Shown one piece after another: positions 1 to 5,240 of a stretch of DNA of 6,946 nucleotides (the stretch's first letter is position 1; every line of letters begins with the position of its first letter). The stretch spans positions 1 to 6,946 of the forward strand of contig CAMDFE010000078.1 of NCBI GenBank assembly GCA_945897395.1, written 5' to 3'. The notes beneath the pieces are model-generated. The model did not search any database. It saw only the letters and a program-made list of their open reading frames with translations, and was not told where the DNA came from. Origin of the DNA: Chryseobacterium gleum (GTDB taxonomy: Bacteria > Bacteroidota > Bacteroidia > Flavobacteriales_D > Sanyastnellaceae). The position numbers and the translations under genes were made by a program.

Positions 1-492
1 ACCACTTCAACAAAAATGACGCTGCGCTTCAATGGATCGGCAACCGCTACGAGTGCCTTAGACACGGCTTTGTTTCAATTGGTTCAACAATATGGAATGG
101 ATGAAAGCAATTTGGTGTTGCTTTATCGAGCCAGTGGATTTGATTCATGGAGTGAAGCGAGCAATTCAACGCTCATTACTTCTGGAAGCACTACCAATTG
201 GAACGGTCGTTTCGAAGTTTTGAATCCACTTCCGGGAGATTACGCTTTCGCCTTTCATTCTGGAATTATTTTGGTGGAAGAAAATACGCACCCTTCCCTT
301 CCATTTATCATTACCGCCAATGCTATTTCAAATTCGAATTTTAGCGGGAAATATTCACTTACCAATGCAAGCGGACAGTTGTTGTTGAAGGGAAAAGTTA
401 CAGACGGAGTGCAGATTGACATTTCGAATTATGCGGAAGGCATTTACTTTTTAGAACTGAACAGCGCAACGTACAAAGTGTTTTTGAAATAA
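1..492 (+). CDS. C-terminal part of a T9SS-secreted protein (5' end outside window)
   Basis: The frame is open from base 1 (TTSTK before the first ATG at 16), so this is the 3' end of a longer gene and the ATG at 16 is probably internal. The last ~55 residues look like a type A type IX secretion sorting domain: a short beta-rich tail with a G-Q-L-L-L strand, then ISNYAEGIYFLEL and a terminal YKVFLK. In the family this tail directs export across the outer membrane and is removed at the cell surface. The usual opening YPNP motif is not evident, so the domain is somewhat divergent. The ~100 residues before it are Ser/Thr/Asn-rich with no catalytic motif I recognise, so the function of the mature protein is unknown. 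The stop is 1 bp before the next start, suggesting co-transcription with the transporter gene. Confidence 0.85.
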   Translation, partial: TTSTKMTLRFNGSATATSALDTALFQLVQQYGMDESNLVLLYRASGFDSWSEASNSTLITSGSTTNWNGRFEVLNPLPGDYAFAFHSGIILVEENTHPSLPFIITANAISNSNFSGKYSLTNASGQLLLKGKVTDGVQIDISNYAEGIYFLELNSATYKVFLK

Positions 493-493
493 T

Positions 494-1168
494 ATGGAAA
501 CACCGTCTTCTTTTTCAACACGAAGAGAATGGCTCTTTATCTTCTTAGCGGGGCTTTTCATTACGAATGCGATTACTGCTGAATTAATTTCAAGCAAGCT
601 CATTCAAATACCCATTCAAATTGGAAATTGGAAGCACAACTTCATCACCATTGTCGGAGTATTGCCTTGGCCCATTGTGTTTTTGTTGACCGATACGTTG
701 AATGAATTTTATGGTGAAAAGGCGGTTCGAAGGTTGTCTTGGATAACCACAATTCTTATTGGATACTGTTTTGTTATTGTACTTTTTGCCCTTCAAATAC
801 CCGCTGTTACTGGCATTGGAGTGAGTGATGAACAATTCGGGGCGGTGTTCGGACAAGCGCCTTGGATTATGATTGGAAGTATTGCGGCTTTTTTAATTTC
901 TCAATTGTTGGATGTTACAATCTTCCATTGGATTAAAGGCAAAACTGGTAACAAATACATTTGGCTTCGCAGCACTGGAAGTACAGTTATCTCTCAAATA
1001 ATTGACACTGTAGTGGTGCTGTATATTGGATTTGTCCTTCCTGGAAAAATGGATTGGAACACATTTGCCGAAGTTGCTCCGACCAATTATTTGTTGAAGA
1101 TGGGAATTGCCATTGCATTAACCCCGCTCATTTATGCGGTGCATGCGGGCATTCGGAAGTTTATCTAA
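494..1168 (+). CDS. yhhQ: Queuosine precursor transporter, YhhQ/VUT family
   Basis: This is a 224-aa polytopic inner-membrane protein of the length usual for the YhhQ (PF02592, VUT) family. The family takes up 7-deazaguanine precursors such as preQ0/preQ1 for queuosine modification of tRNA. Visible hallmarks are the TDTLNEFYG motif (about residues 66-74) after a hydrophobic segment, the SQLLDVTIFHWIK stretch (136-148), and the WLRSTGSTVISQIIDT segment (157-172). Five or six hydrophobic helices are apparent (about 13-35, 52-67, 83-105, 123-143, 162-183, 200-217). The ATG at 494 is 1 bp after the preceding stop, so it probably has no promoter of its own. Its 3' end overlaps the convergent porT-like gene by 8 bp. 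Family assignment is firm; the exact substrate is inferred from family knowledge. Confidence 0.93.
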   Translation: METPSSFSTRREWLFIFLAGLFITNAITAELISSKLIQIPIQIGNWKHNFITIVGVLPWPIVFLLTDTLNEFYGEKAVRRLSWITTILIGYCFVIVLFALQIPAVTGIGVSDEQFGAVFGQAPWIMIGSIAAFLISQLLDVTIFHWIKGKTGNKYIWLRSTGSTVISQIIDTVVVLYIGFVLPGKMDWNTFAEVAPTNYLLKMGIAIALTPLIYAVHAGIRKFI

Positions 1169-1844
1169 GTAGTCCCTTTCCGAATTCAAATTTCATTCCG
1201 GTTGAAATGATTATCCCCACTGACTTAAAGTCGAATGCGGAAGCTGGGTCGTCGAAAAGATTCGTCCAACCTTGTTGCTTGGCTGCAGAAACATAAAATT
1301 TATATCGCTTGGCTTTCGTTACCCCTATTCCAACTTCTATTTGAGTAGATAATTCGAATTGGGCAGAAGTGCTTGTTGCATCTTGCCATGTGTAATCAAT
1401 GATTTGTCCGCTTGCATCCAATACTGGAGTTTCTGCAATTGCCTTCAATAAATAACCGGGTACAAAGGCCACGTTTCCGAAAACGTATGCGCGATTGCCA
1501 AACTGAACACCGAGTTTCAACGGAACAGAAAAATAATTGAATTTATTTCGGATTGAAGCAACGCTTTGAGAAGCAACAATGGAATCAAAACTTTGAAAAC
1601 CACGCTGCACGATATTAATTTCTCCCCCGACTGTTAAAAAACGGAAGTGAACGCGATCGTAGGTGAGACTTAAGTTTCCCCCGATGATGTCCTTAGTTGT
1701 ATAAGAAGAAAGATTGGTATTCACATTTGAGATATTCATCCCCCCCTTAATTCCGAATTGTCTGTAGGGCTTTTGCGCTTTGCCGGTTAATGAGGAAAGC
1801 GTTGCGACAAAGGCTAGTGCCGTTATACGGAAAATGTTTTTCAT
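1161..1844 (-). CDS. PorT-like outer-membrane beta-barrel protein
   Basis: This encodes 227 aa from the ATG at 1844. I chose it over longer in-frame extensions because it opens with a good signal peptide (MKNIFRITALAFVATLSSLTGKAQ, residues 1-24). The extension would run into the neighbouring methyltransferase gene in another frame. After cleavage the sequence starts FGIKGGMNISNVN (about 30-42), the typical opening of the Bacteroidota PorT/OMP beta-barrel family (PF13568). Alternating hydrophobic strands follow, such as HFRFLTVGGEINIVQRGF, FNYFSVPLKLGVQFG and FELSTQIEVGIGVTK. The last strand is VGIIISTGMKFEFG near the C-terminus. It likely forms a small 8-10 strand barrel in the outer membrane. 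Only PorT itself is tied to type IX secretion, so a transport role should not be assumed here. The stop overlaps the convergent yhhQ end by 8 bp. Confidence 0.85.
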   Translation of the reverse strand: MKNIFRITALAFVATLSSLTGKAQKPYRQFGIKGGMNISNVNTNLSSYTTKDIIGGNLSLTYDRVHFRFLTVGGEINIVQRGFQSFDSIVASQSVASIRNKFNYFSVPLKLGVQFGNRAYVFGNVAFVPGYLLKAIAETPVLDASGQIIDYTWQDATSTSAQFELSTQIEVGIGVTKAKRYKFYVSAAKQQGWTNLFDDPASAFDFKSVGIIISTGMKFEFGKGLLR

Positions 1845-1848
1845 TGCG

Positions 1849-1856
1849 CAAAGATA
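1849..1856 (-). promoter_or_regulatory. Candidate Bacteroidota -7 element TATCTTTG
   Basis: On the minus strand TATCTTTG fits the Bacteroidota sigma-ABfr -7 consensus TAnnTTTG and ends 4 bp before the porT-like ATG. Transcription would then begin at or next to the start codon, giving a leaderless or nearly leaderless mRNA. I see no clear -33 TTG at the expected spacing, because that position falls in the hairpin at 1859-1878. Confidence 0.45.
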
Positions 1857-1858
1857 GG

Positions 1859-1878
1859 GGGCGAAATATTTTTCGCCC
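1859..1878 (-). terminator. Perfect 8-bp hairpin after the fkbM gene
   Basis: The arms GGGCGAAA and TTTCGCCC are perfectly complementary around a 4-nt loop. The hairpin starts 3 bp after the methyltransferase stop and ends 14 bp before the porT-like ATG. There is no strong T-run, so termination would be imperfect on the minus strand. It has the same design as the hairpin at 5361-5380 after the RES gene, which supports a terminator role. Confidence 0.5.
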
Positions 1879-1881
1879 GTA

Positions 1882-2613
1882 TTATGCGCGCGCGCTGGCA
1901 ATGAAATAATAATCGGTGGTGTTGTTGAAGCTGTTTTCGAAATCATGTCCAGACAGGGGTTTGTTGTTCGAAATGAAATCTTGTAACGTAAAAACATTCA
2001 AACCTATTTCATTGGAGAGAAAAGAATGTAATTCCAACGGATTGGTATCGTAGAAATCGCTTGCTCCTTTTCCGCATTCGAAGAGAATGGTTGGCTTGTG
2101 GGCTGCAAGCAAATTCTTTGCTCCTTTTAACACTCCGAACTCGGCACCTTCCACATCTATTTTCACAAAGTGAATGGGCGTTGTGGTTGGAATAACATCG
2201 TCGAGCAATTTCTTCTCAACGGTAATCTCTTCAATTTCCGGATTGTCGATATCATATCTGCGACGTTTGATACCGCTGTATGCAGGCGCGTTTTTCACCC
2301 ATTGAAAGGTTGTTTCTCCGGATGAATTTGATAAAGCGTAGGGGAAAATAGCCGCTCTGTTCTTGTATTTCGCACTGAGTAGATTAAATAGCGAAGGAAT
2401 GGGTTCAAACGCGAAGTGCTTTCCTTGCGGAGCGAGCTTCAGCATGAAGTTCAGCATTTCACCTTTATGACAACCGATGTCGATGCAATTGTGGTTGGAA
2501 AGAATTCCCTCTTTCATAATCCGACGTGTAAGTCGATCGTACTTCAGATTTTTCGTTAAATCGAAATGAAGAAATATGAGTAGTTCCCTTACTGCGTCTT
2601 TAATCTGGCTCAC
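1882..2613 (-). CDS. FkbM-family SAM-dependent methyltransferase
   Basis: This is a class I methyltransferase of the FkbM family, 243 aa from a GTG start at 2613. Motifs in order are the SAM-binding CIDIGCHKGEML (about 43-54), FAFEPIP (68-74) with the acidic ribose-binding residue, PYALSNSSGETTF (91-103), and IHFVKIDVEGAEFGVLKGA (147-165). The last is the family's characteristic KIDVEGxE block. Family members mostly O-methylate sugars in glycans or polyketides; the substrate here is unknown. The start is uncertain. The frame stays open upstream to 2856, but that extension is translated mini-palindrome repeat. The first ATG (2517) would delete FDLTKNLKYDRLTRRI, which I judge family-like. The GTG at 2613 keeps that segment and excludes the repeat. 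A hairpin follows the stop. Confidence 0.85.
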   Translation of the reverse strand: MSQIKDAVRELLIFLHFDLTKNLKYDRLTRRIMKEGILSNHNCIDIGCHKGEMLNFMLKLAPQGKHFAFEPIPSLFNLLSAKYKNRAAIFPYALSNSSGETTFQWVKNAPAYSGIKRRRYDIDNPEIEEITVEKKLLDDVIPTTTPIHFVKIDVEGAEFGVLKGAKNLLAAHKPTILFECGKGASDFYDTNPLELHSFLSNEIGLNVFTLQDFISNNKPLSGHDFENSFNNTTDYYFIASARA

Positions 2614-2672
2614 ACTAAATTTTTTATAAAAATAGGAAACATTTCCAATGAAAATGGAAGAATGTTGCTTGA

Positions 2673-2878
2673 GTCCGAAGGACGAGGGCAACTTCGTTGC
2701 GAAGGCAAATGGCTTTGCGAGGGTCCGAAGGACGAGGGCGAAATGCTTCGCGAGGGCAAATGGCTTTGCGAGGGTCCGTTGGACGAGGGCGAATGCTTCG
2801 CGAGGGTCCGTTGGACGAGGGCGAATGCTTCGCGAGGGTCTATTGGACGAGGGCAACTTCGTTGCGAGGGTCTTCGAC
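2673..2878. repeat. Mini-palindrome array A, 13 modules with GAGG linkers
   Basis: There are thirteen consecutive 9-14 nt hairpin modules separated by exactly 4 nt, GAGG in every case but one (GAAG). Two module classes mostly alternate. Class 1 has GTCC..GGAC stems with 3-nt loops (GAA or GTT), plus GTCTATTGGAC with a G-T pair. Class 2 has GC....GC stems: GCAAC/GTTGC, GCAAA/TTTGC and GCGAA/TTCGC, with loops TTC, TGGC, ATGC or TGC. The last module is a shortened GTC-TTC-GAC. No stop codon falls in several frames, which creates spurious ORFs. The array lies between the divergent fkbM and 114-aa genes, 60 bp from the chosen fkbM start. Confidence 0.95.
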
Positions 2879-2894
2879 GAGAAAATAGCTCTTG

Positions 2895-2912
2895 AGTATG
2901 TTCGAACATACT
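2895..2912. promoter_or_regulatory. Perfect 18-bp palindrome AGTATG-TTCGAA-CATACT
   Basis: This perfect palindrome is read as AGTATG, TTCGAA, CATACT. Its final base is the first T of a TTGACA box. Related 18-mers with the same outer arms and different but still symmetric centres occur at 3529-3546 and 3682-3699, with a decayed one at 3737-3754. It could be an operator for the promoter that it abuts, or one more member of the local hairpin family. Confidence 0.6.
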
Positions 2913-2940
2913 TGACATTGGTGTTTTAATGTTGTATATT
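2912..2940 (+). promoter_or_regulatory. Sigma70-like promoter TTGACA-N17-TATATT
   Basis: TTGACA (2912-2917), 17 bp, then TATATT (2935-2940) is nearly a perfect enterobacterial-type sigma70 promoter pointing at the 114-aa gene, whose ATG lies 115 bp further on. Bacteroidota housekeeping promoters normally read TTG-N19-TAnnTTTG, so this match is either chance or a sign of imported DNA. Confidence 0.4.
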
Positions 2941-3054
2941 AGATCTCATCAATGTCGCTCTGGCGTTGGTGTTTAGCCGATAAATTATTAATGCAGTACG
3001 AAGCTGTTTCCGCGAGGGAATAGTTTTTTTGTGCTTTAAAACGTTATTTAAAAA

Positions 3055-3399
3055 ATGAATTTCACCAAAGTTGAATACTACGGCATGTTAAACACGTGCA
3101 ACATTATGTTGGGTAACAACACCGCGAAGGAAATTAAAACCTCGAAGTATCCGTATATTAAAAAGAAGCCTGCCGGAATATCGTATTTCGAATTTATTGA
3201 ACTGGTTACGCGCTACTTTGAAGCGTTGGAGCATTACGAGCAGTGCATTCTTTTAAAGGACTATACGGAAAGGCTGAATCTAAGCTTGCCTCAGTATTGC
3301 GCGTGTCCCTTCCCTATTTACACCAAGGTGTATAAGGTTCGCTTACCGAAGTGCACGTGTTGTGGGAAGAAGGTATTGGGAGCACGGTTTTTTGAATGA
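3055..3399 (+). CDS. Hypothetical 114-aa protein with C-terminal cysteines
   Basis: I do not recognise this gene. It encodes 114 aa from the ATG at 3055, preceded by an A-rich TTTAAAAA tract usual for Bacteroidota starts. Codon choice and composition look like a real protein: mixed charged and aromatic residues, and an amphipathic stretch FIELVTRYFEALEHYEQCILL (two adjoining parts, about 47-67). The C-terminal third has two cysteine pairs, YCACPFP (about 81-87) and KCTCCGKK (about 99-106), which could bind a metal, though spacing does not match a named zinc ribbon. There is no signal peptide or membrane segment. It stands alone between array A and the tandem hairpin repeats, converging on the fic gene. 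An alternative start is the ATG ten codons in (3085). It may be accessory or mobile-element cargo. Confidence 0.6.
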   Translation: MNFTKVEYYGMLNTCNIMLGNNTAKEIKTSKYPYIKKKPAGISYFEFIELVTRYFEALEHYEQCILLKDYTERLNLSLPQYCACPFPIYTKVYKVRLPKCTCCGKKVLGARFFE

Positions 3400-3410
3400 A
3401 AGATTCAAAA

Positions 3411-3546
3411 CTCATTCTCATTCTCTTTGTGTTTCTCATTCTAACCCACAATCTCTATTTAGAAACAGAGTGAGAAAGAGAAACGGAATGAGGGAATAAA
3501 GAAAGTCCGATCAATCGGACTTTTGAAAAGTATGTTTGAGCATACT
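3411..3546. repeat. Hairpin repeat unit 1 (long imperfect hairpin + two palindromes)
   Basis: The unit has three parts. First is an imperfect long inverted repeat whose ends are CTCATTC (3411-3417) and GAATGAG (3486-3492). Second is a 22-bp palindrome at 3502-3523. Third, after TGAAA, is the 18-mer AGTATG-TTTGAG-CATACT at 3529-3546. The whole unit recurs at 3555-3699 about 145-153 bp away. It sits between the convergent 114-aa gene and fic. Confidence 0.85.
3502..3523. terminator. Bidirectional terminator-like palindrome, unit 1
   Basis: The arms are AAAGTCCGAT and ATCGGACTTT around CA: a GC-containing stem with A-rich 5' and T-rich 3' ends, a form that can terminate transcription on both strands. 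The location between convergent genes fits. It is also part of a repeated element, so termination may not be its only role. Confidence 0.5.
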
Positions 3547-3554
3547 CTACAAAC

Positions 3555-3699
3555 CTCATTATCCTTGTGTTTCTCATTCTAATCTCAAATCTCTTTTTAG
3601 AAACAGAATCAGAATGGGAAACAGAATGAGTGTAATAAAATTCCTATCGAGTGGAAAGTCTATTCGAATAGACTTTTGAAAAGTATGATGCATCATACT
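3555..3699. repeat. Hairpin repeat unit 2
   Basis: This is a diverged direct copy of unit 1. The long hairpin ends are CTCATT (3555-3560) and GAATGAG (3624-3630), and both units share GTTTCTCATTCTAA and TTTAGAAACAGA-type blocks. It has a perfect 22-bp palindrome at 3655-3676, the same TGAAA spacer, and the perfect 18-mer AGTATG-ATGCAT-CATACT at 3682-3699. The palindrome centres differ from unit 1 on both arms together, so pairing is kept. Confidence 0.85.
3655..3676. terminator. Bidirectional terminator-like palindrome, unit 2
   Basis: The arms are AAAGTCTATTC and GAATAGACTTT with no loop, a perfect 22-bp palindrome in the same place as 3502-3523. Changed bases on one arm are matched on the other. 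It could end transcription from either side, although perfect symmetry also fits a protein-binding site. Confidence 0.45.
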
Positions 3700-3708
3700 C
3701 TGCTGAAG

Positions 3709-3754
3709 AGTCCGTTCGAGAGGACTGAAAATAAATAGTACACTCAAGTATACT
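3709..3754. repeat. Partial third palindrome pair reaching the fic stop
   Basis: AGTCC-GTTCGAGA-GGACT (3709-3726) is followed by a decayed 18-mer with outer arms AGTA and TACT (3737-3754). The order and spacing resemble the pairs in units 1 and 2, but the long hairpin is missing and both palindromes carry mismatches. The last base is shared with the fic stop codon. Confidence 0.6.
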
Positions 3755-4707
3755 CAACGCTTCCGCTTTCTGTTCACATGATATTCTTCAACGGCTTCGG
3801 CGGTGGTGAGCCAATTGCGACCGTCTTTGTGGCCAGCGATTTTTCCTTGACGAATGAGTAAGCTTAAATATTCTTGTCCGTATGGAAGAGAGATCTCTTC
3901 CACAATGTCGGAGATGGGACGATAGCCGTCGTGGGTGTTATCTAAATGACTCAAGTAAATATCTAACGATCGCTCCAAAGCCTGTAATACTAGCAGCACT
4001 AATTTCTCGTAGTTTCCCTGATTGCCCTTGTTTAATGCGTCGTAATACTTCTTTCGATCTTGTTGCAAAATAATGGCAGGCGGATAGCCAGCACTCATTA
4101 AAATAAGGTTGAACATAAGCCTTACCGTTCTTCCATTTCCATCGAAAAAAGGATATATCCAAACCATTCTGTGATGAAAGATTGTGGCGCGAACTATTAA
4201 GGGTAGTTCCTTTTCTTCATTCACCCAATCTATTAATTCGTCCATGAGTGCATCTACCTTCAAGGCATTCGGAGGCGTGAAATTCGCTCCAGTAATACGA
4301 ACGCCCGCATTGCGATAACGACCAGCATATTCCTTTTCAATGCGCTGCAATACCAATTCGTGTATGTGAAGAATGTCTTTAGACTTCATTCGGTATTTTG
4401 AATTTACCATGGTCTCAAGAACTTGAATGGCCTCATGGTGATTCAACGTTTCAAAATGTTCCCGCAACGACTTTCCTCCTACCGTTAATCCGTCAGACAA
4501 TATGATGCGTGTTTCCTGAAGGGTTAGCGTATTTCCTTCTATTCCGTTTGAGTGATAAGTCCATTCCATCATTAAGCTCTCACGCAATTTCTCAATTGCA
4601 ATGGCAGGAATCGGGCGCATTTTAGACAATCGCACTTTCTTCGCTTCAACGCGTTCCAGCAGTGATTGCACTTTTTCTATTCCCCAAGGGTTGGTTTGCC
4701 AGTTCAT
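3754..4707 (-). CDS. Fic-domain protein with Tyr in place of the motif His
   Basis: This is a 317-aa Fic/DOC-fold protein. Fic enzymes usually transfer AMP from ATP to a protein hydroxyl. An N-terminal class II inhibitory motif is present (SNGIEG, residues 53-58, form [S/T]xxxE[G/N]). The flap-like RNAGVRITGANFTPP (132-146) precedes the core. The core reads YPFFDGNGRTVR (185-196), where family members have HPFx[D/E]GNGRxxR. Codon 185 is TAT, so the catalytic histidine is replaced by tyrosine, while the nucleotide-binding GNGR and second Arg remain. The last ~55 residues (YGQEYLSLLIRQGKIAGHKD then RNWLTTAEAVEEYH) resemble a MerR/excisionase-type winged helix. The protein may therefore be an AMPylation-dead DNA-binding regulator or a decaying enzyme. 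A 10-bp inverted repeat lies just upstream. Confidence 0.92.
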   Translation of the reverse strand: MNWQTNPWGIEKVQSLLERVEAKKVRLSKMRPIPAIAIEKLRESLMMEWTYHSNGIEGNTLTLQETRIILSDGLTVGGKSLREHFETLNHHEAIQVLETMVNSKYRMKSKDILHIHELVLQRIEKEYAGRYRNAGVRITGANFTPPNALKVDALMDELIDWVNEEKELPLIVRATIFHHRMVWIYPFFDGNGRTVRLMFNLILMSAGYPPAIILQQDRKKYYDALNKGNQGNYEKLVLLVLQALERSLDIYLSHLDNTHDGYRPISDIVEEISLPYGQEYLSLLIRQGKIAGHKDGRNWLTTAEAVEEYHVNRKRKR

Positions 4708-4713
4708 GGTGCA

Positions 4714-4751
4714 AATATCGGTAACAGCGAATATATTCCAATACCGATATT
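4714..4751. promoter_or_regulatory. 10-bp inverted repeat upstream of fic, candidate operator
   Basis: AATATCGGTA (4714-4723) and its exact complement TACCGATATT (4742-4751) are separated by 18 bp. The proximal arm ends 6 bp before the fic start codon on the minus strand. Each arm is itself roughly symmetric (AATA..TATT), so two dimer sites 28 bp apart are plausible. The C-terminal helix-turn-helix of Fic is an obvious candidate ligand (inference). Confidence 0.6.
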
Positions 4752-4763
4752 AAATTATTTTTT

Positions 4764-4917
4764 CGCTTTGCGAGGGCGAATTATTCGCGAGGGTCCGAAG
4801 GACGAGGGCACATGGCTGTGCGAGGGGTCCGAAAGACGAGGGCAACTTCGTTGCGAGGGCACATAGCTGTGCGAGGGTCCAAAGGACGAGGGCAACTTCG
4901 TTGCGAAGGTCTTTGAC
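4764..4917. repeat. Mini-palindrome array B, about 10 modules
   Basis: The architecture matches array A. Modules are CGC-TTT-GCG, GCGAA-TTA-TTCGC, GTCC-GAA-GGAC, GCACA-TGGC-TGTGC, an imperfect GGTCCGAAAGAC, GCAAC-TTC-GTTGC, GCACA-TAGC-TGTGC, GTCC-AAA-GGAC, GCAAC-TTC-GTTGC and the end module GTC-TTT-GAC. Linkers are GAGG, except GAAG before the end module. The stem GCACA/TGTGC is absent from array A. The array lies just beyond the operator-like repeat upstream of fic. Confidence 0.94.
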
Positions 4918-4938
4918 GATTATGGATAGTTTATTTGA

Positions 4939-4952
4939 AATACTTGAGTATT
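4939..4952. repeat. Small palindrome AATACT-TG-AGTATT following array B
   Basis: A 6-bp stem with a 2-nt centre lies 21 bp after the end module of array B. Array A is likewise followed, 16 bp on, by the AGTATG..CATACT palindrome, and both contain CTTGAGTAT. The pairing of an array with a trailing AGTAT-type palindrome is therefore seen twice. Confidence 0.45.
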
Positions 4953-5010
4953 CGTTTCCGATTCTCTTGGGATTGATTGTTCTTGTGATGTCTGAGTCGT
5001 GAATATTATC

Positions 5011-5226
5011 TCAATTTTCTTTTTTTGGTTTCAAGAAATTCTCTCCAGTTACTACGTTCTTACCTGTTTTGGCTTCTAAGGCTTTTAACTTCAACTGTCG
5101 GCAAATTGTCGACAGTTCAAAACAATCATCAGTTTTTACTCTTAGTTTTATCTTAAACCAGTAATCTCTCGTTTTAACACTTTCCGTTAGAACTTCTATT
5201 GTGTCAATAAAAGAAAAATACCTAAT
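5011..5226 (-). pseudogene. Bro-N/DinD-like gene remnant, 5'-truncated and internally deleted
   Basis: An open minus-strand stretch with no usable start codon ends at TGA (5013-5011). It reads YFSFIDTIEVLTESVKTRDY, then WFKIKLRVKT and FELSTICRQLKLKA. These match the N-terminal BRO-N part of phage antirepressor-like/DNA-damage-inducible D-type proteins as I know them. The frame then passes directly to ALEAKTGKNVVTGENFL and KPKKEN, which resembles the extreme C-terminal tail of the same family (TGKKVV..ENFL). The intact protein is about 280 aa, so roughly 200 residues between QLKL and the tail appear deleted in frame, and the first ~20-30 residues are also lost. This is probably a dead remnant of accessory or phage-derived DNA. 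Confidence 0.7.
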
Positions 5227-5240
5227 GGAAACCCACCCAT

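Noticed and set aside
590..856. Minus-strand 88-aa ORF inside yhhQ
   Set aside because: It is a shadow of the transporter gene, whose family motifs are clear on the + strand.
1845..1997. 51-codon N-terminal extension of the porT-like gene
   Set aside because: It would precede a good signal peptide and overlap the methyltransferase gene in another frame. The ATG at 1844 fits better.
2635..2646. GGAAA-CA-TTTCC palindrome upstream of fkbM
   Set aside because: A 5-bp arm in AT-rich sequence is expected by chance, and it shows no link to the repeat families.
2673..2878. CRISPR array
   Set aside because: There are no long identical direct repeats with unique spacers. The units are 9-14 nt palindromes with 4-nt linkers, and no cas genes are present.
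2610..2929. Several overlapping ORFs of 60-100 codons on both strands within array A, rich in Arg, Ala, Gly
   Set aside because: They are translations of the GAGG-linked modules, which lack stop codons in several frames. The 32-bp module pair shifts frame and the products have no protein-like composition.
5093..5117. Inverted repeat AACTGTCG-N9-CGACAGTT
   Set aside because: It falls within the codons of the conserved ELSTICRQL segment of the Bro-N remnant, so it is most simply coincidental coding sequence.
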